Assembly (NCBI GenBank): GCA_020186115.1 | Contig: WSYJ01000186.1 | Coordinates: forward strand, 2,773,501-2,837,500 | DNA length: 64,000 bases | Source of the DNA: Histomonas meleagridis | Lineage: Eukaryota; Parabasalia; Tritrichomonadida; Dientamoebidae | Direction: 5' to 3' | Shown here: piece after piece, positions 29,018 through 38,849 of the stretch | How positions within the stretch are numbered: position 1 is the first letter of the stretch | How the letters are laid out: each line of letters opens with the position of its first letter | Program-made: the position numbers and the translations under genes | The notes under the pieces: model-generated | Told to the model about the DNA's origin: nothing | What the model saw: only the letters and a program-made list of their open reading frames with translations | The model's database searches: none

Positions 29018-31708
29018 ATGTCATTCCACAAAAGCTCTGAAAAAACATTGACATTATTCTCTAACAAAATGAATTATTCTTTTGGCTTACGCCCACAACA
29101 AAGAGAACAAATAGATTTGACCATCAATGGGACAAAGACTTCTATTGATAAAACCAATGCAATTTCATACAGCAAAATGATAAAAAATATTCTTGAAAAA
29201 GATCCAAATCAGAAAACAATAGAATTAAATTTGGAAATTGAAAATCCTGATCTAGATTTTGCAATAATGATGATTAATGATATATTTTCAGGCAAACGAA
29301 TTTCATTCACAAAATCAAATACAACAATTTTAAAGATAATAGCAAAGGCTTTTGAAATCGAAGAACTCAATAGCCAAGTAGATGCTTTTCTTCAATATTG
29401 CGATGAAATACATAATGTCATAACCGAAAAAAGATCAATATTTCAATTACTTTTATTCATTAACGATATAATTTTTAATCTTACTCCAGAAAATATCGAA
29501 AAAACAGTGAAAATTTTTATTGGTGCATATGGAATTTTTGATTCTTATCTTGAAATATCATATGGCATTATATTTGGCTCATGTATAGCACGTCATGACA
29601 ACATAGAACTTTACGTTGATTTTATTAAAAAAATTACTCAAATTTCCGGATTTGAATCATATGCAAAAGACTTTGCAAATTCTCTTTTATACCGCTACAA
29701 TAGCGAAACAAACAAATCCATTCCATTTCCAAATGAAATTCATTTCATTTTACAGAAAATGCTTGAAAAAGAATTAATCGATAAATCTTTTATTACCACA
29801 AATCTCAAACCGAATCTTTTCTTTGCACATCTTTATGCTGAAGCTGATCTTGCACAATCTCTACCACAAGATTTCATTCAATCTAATGAAAAAGATAATT
29901 GGAAAACTCATAAAGAACTCATTTCAAAAGGAAGGAATCCAAATCCAATAGCTGAAGCTATTCGTAATGACGATGTTGATCAACTTCAACAACTTATTTC
30001 AGGTACATCAAATCTTGACTCAATTTATGAACGATGCACCATCGTCTCACAAAAAGTTAGCTTAATTCAATACGCATCGTTCTATCGTTCAGAGAAATGC
30101 TATCGTTTTTTGGCCAACCCCGAACAGCTCAAAACTTTTGTTACTGAAGATGGGAAAGAATTACCAATATTTTATTGTGATAATATCATACACAGCATTA
30201 ATAATAGTATTATTTATCGTAATACAGATCTATTTCAATATTTCATGAAATCAAATACTAATTTTAATTTAACAGAACTTATGGGCTTAAGCATTGAAAT
30301 GTTTAATTTTCCGATATTTATAGAACTTTTAGAGTTATATAAGAGCTTTGATGTTTCTTCAGTTCATACCAAATGCGCATCATATAATTTTCCATTATTT
30401 AAATTCTTTTCAACATTTGATTGTTTATCTTCATTTAATTTCCAAGCAGCATTTGAAGCATCATGTTCATCGGTTAATATCCAAGTTATTAAATGGCTTA
30501 AGACGCAAATTGGTGATTTAATTGATCCGACTTCATATTTAGAAATAGTATGTCATCAAAAAGATCAAAAATTATTCGAATTACTTTTAGATGGCATTGA
30601 CTTAAAGTTATTTACAAATGAATATGGAAGTACCATTTTACATTATTTCTGTGAACATGAAACATCTGAACGAATCAAATGTTTATTTAACAACAAACAG
30701 ATTAAAGAGATTTGTAATGTTGCTGATGCTGTTGGTTATACGCCATTACATACTGCATGTTCATTTGGTAAGAAAGAAATAATCGAAACGTTATTAGAAC
30801 AAGAAGATGTTAATGTTAATATCCAAAACTCATCCGGATTTTCAGCATTACATTTTGCATGTGAGAAATGCGAAGTTGGCGTTGTTAAATTATTATTAAA
30901 AGCAAAAAACATTAACGTGAACATAAAATCAAAACTTGGATTAACACCATTACATGTAGCATGTAAAAAAGATTATAAAGAAATCGTCGAAATCCTTTTG
31001 ACGAGTGAAGACATTGATGTTAACACATTAACTTCACTAATTCCTATTATAGGTGCTGATGGTAAAGTAATACAAACATTACCTGGGAAAACACCTTTAA
31101 TGATTGCATTACAACATAAGAACTTCGATATATTTTCATTGTTATTAACACATAAAAATATTAATGTGAACGTGAGAGATATTAATGAGAAAACTGTGTT
31201 ACATATGGCTGTGAGTGATAATGAGCCGAAGTTTATTGTCGCTTTGTTAAATCATAAAGACGCAAATATTAACGTGAGAGATAACGATGGGAAGAAACCT
31301 GAGGAACTTACTCAGGATAAAGAAATTATTGGATATTTCGACCAGTTTAAGAATGGCGTTCATCCAATAAATTATGTGGAAAAGCCACAAGTGAACATTG
31401 GAAAACAAATTAAAGAAATATCACAAAATGAGAACTCGTTCAATTTTAATGGGAGCGAAATGACATCAAATACATTTGGTTTTAATAATAATGAAATACC
31501 TTCAAACGCATTTGGTATGAATAATGATATGTTTGATGATGACTTCAACGACTTTAGTCCAATGATGAACATTGGATATAAGGGAGGAAGAAGTAGAAGC
31601 AAAGGAAGAAGGAATGAAGGATGGGGAAAGAGCGATTTGATGAGTTGGGGAGCGCCAAAGGTTCATAAGAAGAAAGGCTTCGATATCACAGATTTTTTTG
31701 ATGGTTAA
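29018..31708 (+). CDS. Ankyrin-repeat protein with DUF3447-type N-terminal region
   Basis: The 896-residue protein has a helical, BTB-like N-terminal region (residues about 20-330, including the family signature NWKTHKELISKGRNPNPIAEAI). Ankyrin repeats follow, e.g. VGYTPLHTACSFGKKEIIETLL and LGLTPLHVACKKDYKEIVEILL. The tail is Gly/Arg/Lys-rich (GYKGGRSRSKGRRNEGWGKS) and ends in DITDFFDG. The repeats keep the xxG-hairpin residues and are not interrupted, unlike the paralogous gene at 53-56.75 kb. The ATG at 29069 (MNYSFGLRPQQ) is an alternative start, since TCATTC follows the first ATG. A scaffold role is inferred. Confidence 0.88.
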   Translation: MSFHKSSEKTLTLFSNKMNYSFGLRPQQREQIDLTINGTKTSIDKTNAISYSKMIKNILEKDPNQKTIELNLEIENPDLDFAIMMINDIFSGKRISFTKSNTTILKIIAKAFEIEELNSQVDAFLQYCDEIHNVITEKRSIFQLLLFINDIIFNLTPENIEKTVKIFIGAYGIFDSYLEISYGIIFGSCIARHDNIELYVDFIKKITQISGFESYAKDFANSLLYRYNSETNKSIPFPNEIHFILQKMLEKELIDKSFITTNLKPNLFFAHLYAEADLAQSLPQDFIQSNEKDNWKTHKELISKGRNPNPIAEAIRNDDVDQLQQLISGTSNLDSIYERCTIVSQKVSLIQYASFYRSEKCYRFLANPEQLKTFVTEDGKELPIFYCDNIIHSINNSIIYRNTDLFQYFMKSNTNFNLTELMGLSIEMFNFPIFIELLELYKSFDVSSVHTKCASYNFPLFKFFSTFDCLSSFNFQAAFEASCSSVNIQVIKWLKTQIGDLIDPTSYLEIVCHQKDQKLFELLLDGIDLKLFTNEYGSTILHYFCEHETSERIKCLFNNKQIKEICNVADAVGYTPLHTACSFGKKEIIETLLEQEDVNVNIQNSSGFSALHFACEKCEVGVVKLLLKAKNINVNIKSKLGLTPLHVACKKDYKEIVEILLTSEDIDVNTLTSLIPIIGADGKVIQTLPGKTPLMIALQHKNFDIFSLLLTHKNINVNVRDINEKTVLHMAVSDNEPKFIVALLNHKDANINVRDNDGKKPEELTQDKEIIGYFDQFKNGVHPINYVEKPQVNIGKQIKEISQNENSFNFNGSEMTSNTFGFNNNEIPSNAFGMNNDMFDDDFNDFSPMMNIGYKGGRSRSKGRRNEGWGKSDLMSWGAPKVHKKKGFDITDFFDG

Positions 31709-31937
31709 TATGTCGAACTAAATAATAATTAATTAATTTTTTTTATATCATGAAAATTTTTCAAGTGATTTTCATTCAAAGTTCGAAAATTAAATTTTAA
31801 GTGATCATAAAAACAAAATTGTATTTATACTATTTATGACTTTATCATAACTTAAAATTAATTTTCTTTTAAACAATTAATAAAAATAATTTATAAACAT
31901 ATTTACAAAGTTATAATATTGATATGTCATTTGGACT

Positions 31938-34100
31938 TTAAGATTGAATCTTTTGATATATCTTGTTCAAAAGATCAATCGCACTTGTTTCGGAAGGTGT
32001 TTCTTCATTTATATAACATTTCTTATATAACTGCATTATTGCTGATTTTATTTTCATATTTTCATTAGTGATTTTTTGGATTTCTTCTGTTTTGATGTTT
32101 ATCTTTTTTATTAGTTCTTCTTCCGAATTGGATATCGGTGTTTTATTCTTTTTTTCTAAAATAGAATTTCGTATTGATAATGTTTCATTCTTTCTAACTT
32201 CTGATAGATAAAGACGTTGTTGTTCATATCCCCATTCAAGTGCTTCTTTATAACCGCTCATAAACGTCTTCACCTCACCTTGGAGAACGTTTATTTCATT
32301 TGACGGTTTAAAATTATTTAAATTTTTTTGTTTTTCTATTTTTATTTTAGTTTTTAAATGTATTATTTTCGAACTATATTTCTGCATTTCAAGTTGTAGT
32401 TGAAGTTGACGTAATTTTTGTGAAAAGAGAATATTTCTTTCATCGTCCAACATATTTTTTGAGTTTATTAACTCTGTTAATTGTTTCCTAAGATTTTTAT
32501 TTTTATTTTTTACTTGCGAAAGTTTCTTTGATAATTCTGCATTTTCTGTAAGTATTGAACTAATTTTCGGGTCATTTTTATCATTTTGTAATGTTTTCTC
32601 TCTAATTGTTTTATAAAATTCTAATTCATTTTTTTGAGATTGAAGTTGACCCATTAAATCGATTTTTTCTTTATGAAGAACTTCATTATCGAACAAAATA
32701 GAAAAATCATTTTTATCTTTTGTTTGAAGCAAACAATTTTGGATTTGAATTAATCTTTGCATTTCATCTTCATATAATTCTTCTGTTTCTTCATGAAGTT
32801 TAATTTGTTGAATTAAAGATGTAACTTCTTGTGAATTTACTTCGAAATTTTTATTTGCATTTCCAATATTTAATTTCTGTTTCAAACGAGCATTTTCATC
32901 AGCAAGTTTCTCAATGTTATCATATAAAAGTTCTCTATCCCTAAGTAATGAATCAACTTTTGTCTTCATATCTTCATTGATTTTCTCAATTCGTTCTTCT
33001 TCATCTTCAAATGTTGTATCGAAATTTCTTTTAAGTGGTGTTTGAACTAAAATATTTTGTAATTCTTTTACTTTATCATTAATTTCATTATTTTCTGCTT
33101 TTAATTTATTGTTCTTTTTGGTTAATTTTTTTATATTATTAATTGCTGATTGAAATTGTTCTTTAAGAAGTGAATAATCTTCTTTTAATTTTTCATAATC
33201 ATTATCTTGTAAAGGTTTGATCTGTATTTCATCTGATGGCTCAGATGAAAGTGCAAGTGAAAGATCATGAAATGTATCTGATAAATCATCATCGACTAAA
33301 AGGTTGAGAGGTTTGATTTCTGGGAGTTGGGGTGCCCTTTTTGATGTGTCAGTTTTGGGTTCAGGTGTTAACTGCACGCTACGACGAGTTGGCTTTGGCT
33401 TGGGCGGTTTAGGAAGCTTTGGTATAAGAGAAAGAAGAATTTTTTCATCTTTTTCAAGGATTTCTGGAATTGAAGATAAATCTTTACTCATTTTAGGGAG
33501 TTGTGATATTCCTTCAAGAAGATCTTTCGTGGAGGAATTAAAAGCATCCTTTTCTTTTGAAAATCGTGGGAATTTGGAGTTCATTTGATCAATAATGATT
33601 TGAACAGAATCTTTTTTGGATAGAAGGCCGTGAATTATTTGGGAATTATTGGAATTCGGACCGAATTGACTTTGTATGACATGTTGTAAGTTCTCAAAAA
33701 GAGCATAAATTGCTTGTTTTAATGTTTCTAAATTATCTGTTGATTTTATTGGAGGAGATGAAAAAGCAGAATCAAGCATATTTTTTAGTGACTCGAATTT
33801 TTCATCAAGATATGATTTAAAAAATAATGTTGCTGAAATAGATGTTTTCTTTGTTATTGATTCACGAAATCGTTGCCATTCATCCCAAAAATTTTTATTA
33901 CCCTCTTGATCTTGTTCTGATTTGGGAATTTGAAAAAGTAAATTTCGAAAACATTTATTGAAAAATAGTCGATTTTTTGAAGAAACATGAAATTTTGTGA
34001 AAGTATCTTTCAAACCTGAGATAATATTTCTTGCTTTTGCTAAGTTTGATAATTGATTTTTTTGTGATGGTGTTCTAGGTGTAGAAAGAGACTTTCTCAT
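31938..34100 (-). CDS. Long coiled-coil protein, unknown
   Basis: The 720-residue protein starts at the ATG at 34100 (MRKSLSTPRTPSQKNQL); an in-frame TTG lies eight codons upstream. The first 200 residues are helical but not heptad-rich and are followed by a Pro/Lys segment (PKLPKPPKPKPTRRS, about residue 235). The remainder is coiled coil (YEKLKEDYSLLKEQFQSAI, ENARLKQKLNI and others). The Ser-Pro/Thr-Pro sites near the N-terminus could be phosphorylated. It is divergent from the CM1-like gene with about 460 nt between them. A cytoskeletal role is likely but unproven. Confidence 0.78.
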   Translation of the reverse strand: MRKSLSTPRTPSQKNQLSNLAKARNIISGLKDTFTKFHVSSKNRLFFNKCFRNLLFQIPKSEQDQEGNKNFWDEWQRFRESITKKTSISATLFFKSYLDEKFESLKNMLDSAFSSPPIKSTDNLETLKQAIYALFENLQHVIQSQFGPNSNNSQIIHGLLSKKDSVQIIIDQMNSKFPRFSKEKDAFNSSTKDLLEGISQLPKMSKDLSSIPEILEKDEKILLSLIPKLPKPPKPKPTRRSVQLTPEPKTDTSKRAPQLPEIKPLNLLVDDDLSDTFHDLSLALSSEPSDEIQIKPLQDNDYEKLKEDYSLLKEQFQSAINNIKKLTKKNNKLKAENNEINDKVKELQNILVQTPLKRNFDTTFEDEEERIEKINEDMKTKVDSLLRDRELLYDNIEKLADENARLKQKLNIGNANKNFEVNSQEVTSLIQQIKLHEETEELYEDEMQRLIQIQNCLLQTKDKNDFSILFDNEVLHKEKIDLMGQLQSQKNELEFYKTIREKTLQNDKNDPKISSILTENAELSKKLSQVKNKNKNLRKQLTELINSKNMLDDERNILFSQKLRQLQLQLEMQKYSSKIIHLKTKIKIEKQKNLNNFKPSNEINVLQGEVKTFMSGYKEALEWGYEQQRLYLSEVRKNETLSIRNSILEKKNKTPISNSEEELIKKINIKTEEIQKITNENMKIKSAIMQLYKKCYINEETPSETSAIDLLNKIYQKIQS

Positions 34101-34559
34101 TTGAGGGTAATTTAACGTATCCAATAGAAAACTGTTTTGGAACCTGAAAATTGAATTGAAATTTTTCTTATAATTCTCATCGATATTTCTTTCTGTAACA
34201 TAGATAAAAGCCTAAAATAACTGAAAGATGATCAACTCAACAATTTTTATGTAAAACATATATTAAGATAAATATTTAGTTTTTATTAATGTCAAGTGAA
34301 TATATGAATCGTTGAAATTTGAAATTATAAAACAACTAACACTATTCTTGCATGAAACATTCAACAAAATGTGTAATTGCCATATCTTTATTTAAAAAAG
34401 AATCAATGGTTAAGCTAGATTACAGTAATTTTTGTACAGCAGATAAATAAAAAAGTTTTGGTAAAATTTATCCGTATCTAGATTAACGAATTATATAATT
34501 TTTTTCAGGGAGCAACTTTAAGTTTTGCCGCGGGGTTTTATTATTAAACGGCCTTATAC
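34101..34559. other. Intergenic region between divergent coiled-coil genes
   Basis: About 460 nt with no gene seen. It ends in the ATTAAACGGC motif adjacent to the CM1-like gene start. Confidence 0.45.
34543..34552 (+). promoter_or_regulatory. ATTAAACGGC motif upstream of the CM1-like gene
   Basis: A third copy of the TTAAACGGC string, seven nt before the ATG. At this distance it could overlap the transcription start. Confidence 0.45.
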
Positions 34560-37500
34560 ATGCTAAATCCAAAATATGAATTTTTATCAACACCCCAATC
34601 AAAAAAATCATCATTAGATCAAACAATTAACTCTCCATTCATACTTGCAAAGGAATATCAGCAGCATGTAGATGAATTAGAAAGTGAAAATTTTACTCTT
34701 CGAATGCTTCTTAGTAATTTGGAAGCAAGGTTCAATAATTTTTTAGAATCACGTAATATAGAAGAAATTATAAGGCAAGAATTTATGGATCAAGAAAGAT
34801 TAATTGCAAAATTATCACAAGATGAACAAAATTCATCAACAATGAATGAAGACCTACAAGACAAACTTTTAAAAGCTTTGGAAGAAAATCAAAGATTACA
34901 GAATGAAATTAGGGCAAATCATATAGTCAATTCTCTTACAGATGATACTTTTCAACTAGAAAGTGATGCTGAAGCCGCACTAGAAAGTACATCTTTACGT
35001 GCTAAACTTGAAAATCTTGAAAATGCGGATAAAAATAATCAAGATATCATACGAAATCTCCAACTTCAAATAACAGAACTCACTCAAAAAGTAAGCGAGC
35101 TAACTCAAGAGAATGATGAGCTGACTAAAAATAATCCTATTATTGAAAATTTACAAAATTCATTAAAATCTCTTATAGATGAAAACACAGTTTTGCGGCA
35201 AAAAATTCAAGAACTAACAAAAAACAGCCAAGCTCGTGATGATATGCCATTTATTGACTATAACGGAGTCGAAGAACTTATACAAAATCTCGAAAATGCT
35301 ACAGAAACAATTGATCAGCTCAGAGCAGAAAATGAAAAACTGAAATCCAAAATATCCAATCTCCAAAATGATAATAAAGAAAAAGCTTCTCTTCAAAACA
35401 AACTTGAAAATGCAAATAATCTTTTGTTTACTGAAAGAAATGAAAAAGAAAACCTTCAGAAGGTTATTGCATCATTGGTAATAAAATTTGAAGGCAAAGA
35501 TGTTAATTCTGCAATTACAAATCATGAAAACTTAGTTAAAGAAAACAAAGAACTTAAAATGGAAATAAATGATCTTAAAAATTCTTTTGTTCCAAATGAA
35601 AAAATTATCAATGAATTAAAAGAGAAAGTTAATCAATTAGAAAAAAACGAATCAAATTATAAACAAATGGTAAATGAAGTTAATAATGAATTAGCATCAT
35701 TACAACAAGTAAATGAAAATTTAGTTAAAGAGAAAAATGAATTACATCAAAGACTTAATCAACAAATTTTATCAAGTTCTCAATCAATAAAATCGCAGAA
35801 CTTAAATGTTACACCAAAATATATAAATCAGAAAACATTTGGTACATTTACATTATCAAGTGATGAAGAGAAAACTGAAGAAGATCTTTTAGCTTCTGAA
35901 TCAATGTCAATACTAAGTATAAAAGATTTAAGTGATCTTAAAAATATTAACCAAAAACTTCAAGAAGAAAACGATACATTAAAAAATAAACAAATATCTA
36001 ATGAAAAAATTATTGAAGAACTTCAAATAAAAAACAGAAAAATTACAGAAGAAAATGAAACACTTAAAAATAAAGAAATCAAAAATCTTCGATTGCAAAA
36101 TAAAAAACTTGATGAAAATTCATTGAAATTAAAAAAAGAATTAGAAAATCTTACAAAGCAAAATCAAGAATTAAAAAAAGAAAATGAAACAAATAAAAAT
36201 GTAAAAAAAGAATTTGAAGAATTAAATTATCAACATAATGAAAAATCAAAAGAACTTGAAACTTTAAAAATTCTTAATCAAAAACTAACAGAACAAAATA
36301 AATTATTAAGAAGAGCATTAAAGCATTCAAAGACTCGTTCTTCATATTTACAAAACGAAACAACAGAAAATTTATCATCAACATATTCAGGCTCAAGAAA
36401 AACTAATGAATTAATTCGTGAAGACTCGTTAAGTTTACAAACAGAAAACTTAAATCTTAATGAAAATTATTTAATTTTACAAAATGAAAATAAAAAACTT
36501 AAAAAACAAAATCATAAATTAATTAAAAAATTCGAAACAATTCAAAGTGAAATCGAAAAATCATCAATTTTGGAAGAAAATGAAAAATTATCTAAAGAAA
36601 TAAATAATTTAACAGAAGAAATAAAAATATTAAAGACAAAACTCAAATCACCAAAAAATAAAATAAATCGAATCAAACAAAAATCTTCAGAAATTGAGAA
36701 AAAATTAAAACTAAAACTCGAAAAACAAGAACTAATTCATAAAAAACAAATTGAACAATTTATTAATAAAGAAATTAAAACAAGGAAAATATTTATGGAA
36801 GGTTTTCAACAACTTTTAGAATTACTTATTTATCAAATTACTTTATTCATAACCAAATTTACAAATAAAATTGAACCATTATATTCACAAATTAATAAAA
36901 TAAAATATTTAATCGCACAACTTATTCAAAATAAATCACATTTCCCACTTGTTGCATTAAGATCTGATGTTGTTAACTTTATAAAAGAAACATCGGAAAT
37001 GATGCAAGATTTACATGATGCTGCAACTGCTTGTATACATGCAACAGCATCACAATCAAAAAAGAAAAAATTGCAACTCCAATTAACAAAAGAAGAAAAA
37101 AGTGGTTTTATTAGCTTACGAAATAGATATAATATTAACTTAAAAAGAGTTTCGTTTAACAATTTAAGTGATAATGAATCTTCTGAAGTTTTAAATACAA
37201 ATTCTTCCGGATTTAATATAATTAATGATTATATATCAAAGTCAAATTTATTATTAAAAAACTCGAAAAAAATCGAAAAGCAAAAAGAACAAATACCAAA
37301 AAATATATTTAATGAATACATTCAACAGTTTGAATTGTTTGTAAAATCAATTTTGGAAATATTTGGTGAAAATGAACTTTTTTGGTCAATATCATTTAAT
37401 ACATGTAACACAGAGTTCAAGCAAATGATGGCGTTAATTGTACAGAAAGTTAAAATTCATTACGAAGAACTAATAAATAAATCGATAAAAAACTCAATGA

Positions 37501-37637
37501 ATCCACAAATTATAGAATTAATTACTCAATTTTCGGAAAACGTCAATCACTATTCAGAAAGACTACATAGTGAACATGTAGAATTTATTGATATAATCGA
37601 AAAAGAGAAATATGATCACTCAAATAAAGATAAATAA
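34560..37637 (+). CDS. Centrosomin CM1-like long coiled-coil protein
   Basis: The 1025-residue protein has an N-terminal segment, residues about 27-60, reading LAKEYQQHVDELESENFTLR then MLLSNLEARF. This matches the Cnn_1N/CM1 pattern (helix with Leu, ENF-x-L, then I/L-x-x-LE), the gamma-tubulin complex-binding motif of centrosomin, CDK5RAP2 and Spc110. Long Asn/Lys/Glu/Leu heptad coils fill most of the rest, with a globular-helical region at about 740-1010. It may recruit gamma-tubulin complexes at the basal-body or attractophore microtubule organiser; that is inference from the motif. ATTAAACGGC lies seven nt before the ATG. Confidence 0.78.
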   Translation: MLNPKYEFLSTPQSKKSSLDQTINSPFILAKEYQQHVDELESENFTLRMLLSNLEARFNNFLESRNIEEIIRQEFMDQERLIAKLSQDEQNSSTMNEDLQDKLLKALEENQRLQNEIRANHIVNSLTDDTFQLESDAEAALESTSLRAKLENLENADKNNQDIIRNLQLQITELTQKVSELTQENDELTKNNPIIENLQNSLKSLIDENTVLRQKIQELTKNSQARDDMPFIDYNGVEELIQNLENATETIDQLRAENEKLKSKISNLQNDNKEKASLQNKLENANNLLFTERNEKENLQKVIASLVIKFEGKDVNSAITNHENLVKENKELKMEINDLKNSFVPNEKIINELKEKVNQLEKNESNYKQMVNEVNNELASLQQVNENLVKEKNELHQRLNQQILSSSQSIKSQNLNVTPKYINQKTFGTFTLSSDEEKTEEDLLASESMSILSIKDLSDLKNINQKLQEENDTLKNKQISNEKIIEELQIKNRKITEENETLKNKEIKNLRLQNKKLDENSLKLKKELENLTKQNQELKKENETNKNVKKEFEELNYQHNEKSKELETLKILNQKLTEQNKLLRRALKHSKTRSSYLQNETTENLSSTYSGSRKTNELIREDSLSLQTENLNLNENYLILQNENKKLKKQNHKLIKKFETIQSEIEKSSILEENEKLSKEINNLTEEIKILKTKLKSPKNKINRIKQKSSEIEKKLKLKLEKQELIHKKQIEQFINKEIKTRKIFMEGFQQLLELLIYQITLFITKFTNKIEPLYSQINKIKYLIAQLIQNKSHFPLVALRSDVVNFIKETSEMMQDLHDAATACIHATASQSKKKKLQLQLTKEEKSGFISLRNRYNINLKRVSFNNLSDNESSEVLNTNSSGFNIINDYISKSNLLLKNSKKIEKQKEQIPKNIFNEYIQQFELFVKSILEIFGENELFWSISFNTCNTEFKQMMALIVQKVKIHYEELINKSIKNSMNPQIIELITQFSENVNHYSERLHSEHVEFIDIIEKEKYDHSNKDK

Positions 37638-37697
37638 ATAATTGTTTGAATTGATTTTTACAACGTTTTCAATTGAAATTTTCAAAGAAAAATTCTA

Positions 37698-37705
37698 TAA
37701 CGATA
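37698..37705 (+). promoter_or_regulatory. TAACGATA Myb-type element upstream of MOB1
   Basis: The string equals the Myb recognition element described in Trichomonas vaginalis promoters (TAACGA core). It lies about 35 nt before the MOB1 ATG. Use here is inferred. Confidence 0.4.
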
Positions 37706-37739
37706 CATTTTTGCATACTGGAAAGTGCACTTCAAACCA

Positions 37740-38386
37740 ATGTTTAATTGGCTGTATTTTTAAATACTAATTCCAGAAATAAGAATCAAGGAACATTTAG
37801 ACCTGTCCGTGGTGCAGGCAATCCTCAAATAAAAGAAATCAGTCAAATGGCTTCATTAGGCGCAGGTGATTTAAAGGCAGCAGTAAAACTTCCAGAAAAT
37901 CGTACATTTGAAGAATGGGCAGCAGCACATGTAACTGAGTTTTTCAATCAGCTAAATTGTCTTTATTCTGCAATAGTTGATAATTGTACAACCGAATCTT
38001 GTCCTGAAATGACAGCAGGCCCTGCATATAAATATTACTGGCAAGATAATGACAAATACAAAAAGCCAACAATGATCCCTGCAAAAGAATATATTTCAAA
38101 TGTTTTGCTTATGGTTGAAAAGTATTTAGAAGATGAGTCTGTATTCCCTAGTGATCCTGCTACGCCATTTCCCAAGAATTTCAAAGAAATTTTATGCAAT
38201 ATATTCAAAAGGATGTTCAGAATTTATGCACATATTTATTACCACCATCGCGAACAGATACAAAAAATTGGAGCTGAGGCACATTTGAACACGTGCTTTA
38301 GGCACTTTGTAATTTTTGCAAAGGAATTCAATTTAATTCCAGAAGATCAATACGCACCGTTAAAGCAAATAATAAGTAAATTTTAA
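37740..38386 (+). CDS. MOB1: MOB kinase activator 1 with a predicted 23-nt intron
   Basis: The protein matches MOB1 along its length: FFNQLNCLYSAI, the zinc site CTTESCPEMTAGPAYKYYW with later HIYYHH, PFPKNF and EAHLNTCFRHFVIFAKEFNL. MOB1 activates NDR/LATS kinases in cytokinesis and polarity. The continuous frame has no ATG. A 23-nt intron at 37754-37776 (GTATTT...ACTAATTCCAG) joins an ATG at 37740 in frame, giving MFNWLNKNQGTFRPVRG, which aligns with MSFLFSSRSSKTFKP of human MOB1. Coding exons are 37740-37753 and 37777-38386 (207 residues). TAACGATA lies about 35 nt upstream. Confidence 0.9.
37754..37776 (+). other. Predicted 23-nt spliceosomal intron in MOB1
   Basis: It starts GTATTT and ends TACTAATTCCAG, where ACTAAT is a branch-point-like motif next to the 3' AG, as in trichomonad introns (ACTAAC...CAG). 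Removing it joins the only nearby ATG to the MOB1 frame in phase. Confidence 0.7.
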
Positions 38387-38704
38387 CATCGTTCATCATT
38401 TTAATAATCTTGTTGCTGAACACCTTATTGTGCGATATTAGCAGTGTTCTTGTTGAAAGAACAATCCTACTGTTATTACAAAATTAGCTGTATGGGAATT
38501 GTAACAAGATTTTTAACAAATATCAGAAATATAATCTAAGAGTAAAAATTTAATAAAATCTTTTTGGAAAAAAGTTAAAAATAACTTAAGAAAAATATAA
38601 TTTTTTTACTATATTTGTCATTCATGAATAATTTACTAAAAATCATTTCATTTGATCTATCATTACAATAAATTGGTTATGATGCTCCAAAAAATTCAAA
38701 AAAT
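38387..38704. other. Region between MOB1 and the retrotransposon insertion
   Basis: About 310 nt of AT-rich sequence. Near 38442-38463 there is a 7-bp inverted repeat (TGTTCTT/AAGAACA). No gene is seen. The part next to 38705 is the original downstream flank of the tRNA-Lys gene. Confidence 0.5.
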
Positions 38705-38723
38705 ATTCACCTTCGACGGGATT
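38705..38723. repeat. Target-site duplication, 3' copy (tRNA-Lys T-arm fragment)
   Basis: These 19 bp equal 45427-45445 exactly and consist of the last part of the tRNA-Lys gene plus three flanking bases. Allowing one mismatch the match extends to 27 bp (38697-38723 against 45419-45445). It marks the downstream edge of the retrotransposon. Confidence 0.85.
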
Positions 38724-38849
38724 TGTTTATTCATTGTCGTATGTTATTAGTGATATTATCTTTAATTATAGACGCGTCCGCCTTGTTCTACTTCACTTTG
38801 ACTCTTGTTTTATTCATAAACCAAATCTCGTCGGTTTTTTTTAAGGACT

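Noticed and set aside
37748-37776. TTG start for MOB1 with MAVFLNTNSRNKNQ
   Set aside because: It needs a non-ATG start and adds residues not seen in MOB1; the 23-nt intron model gives an ATG and a better N-terminus.
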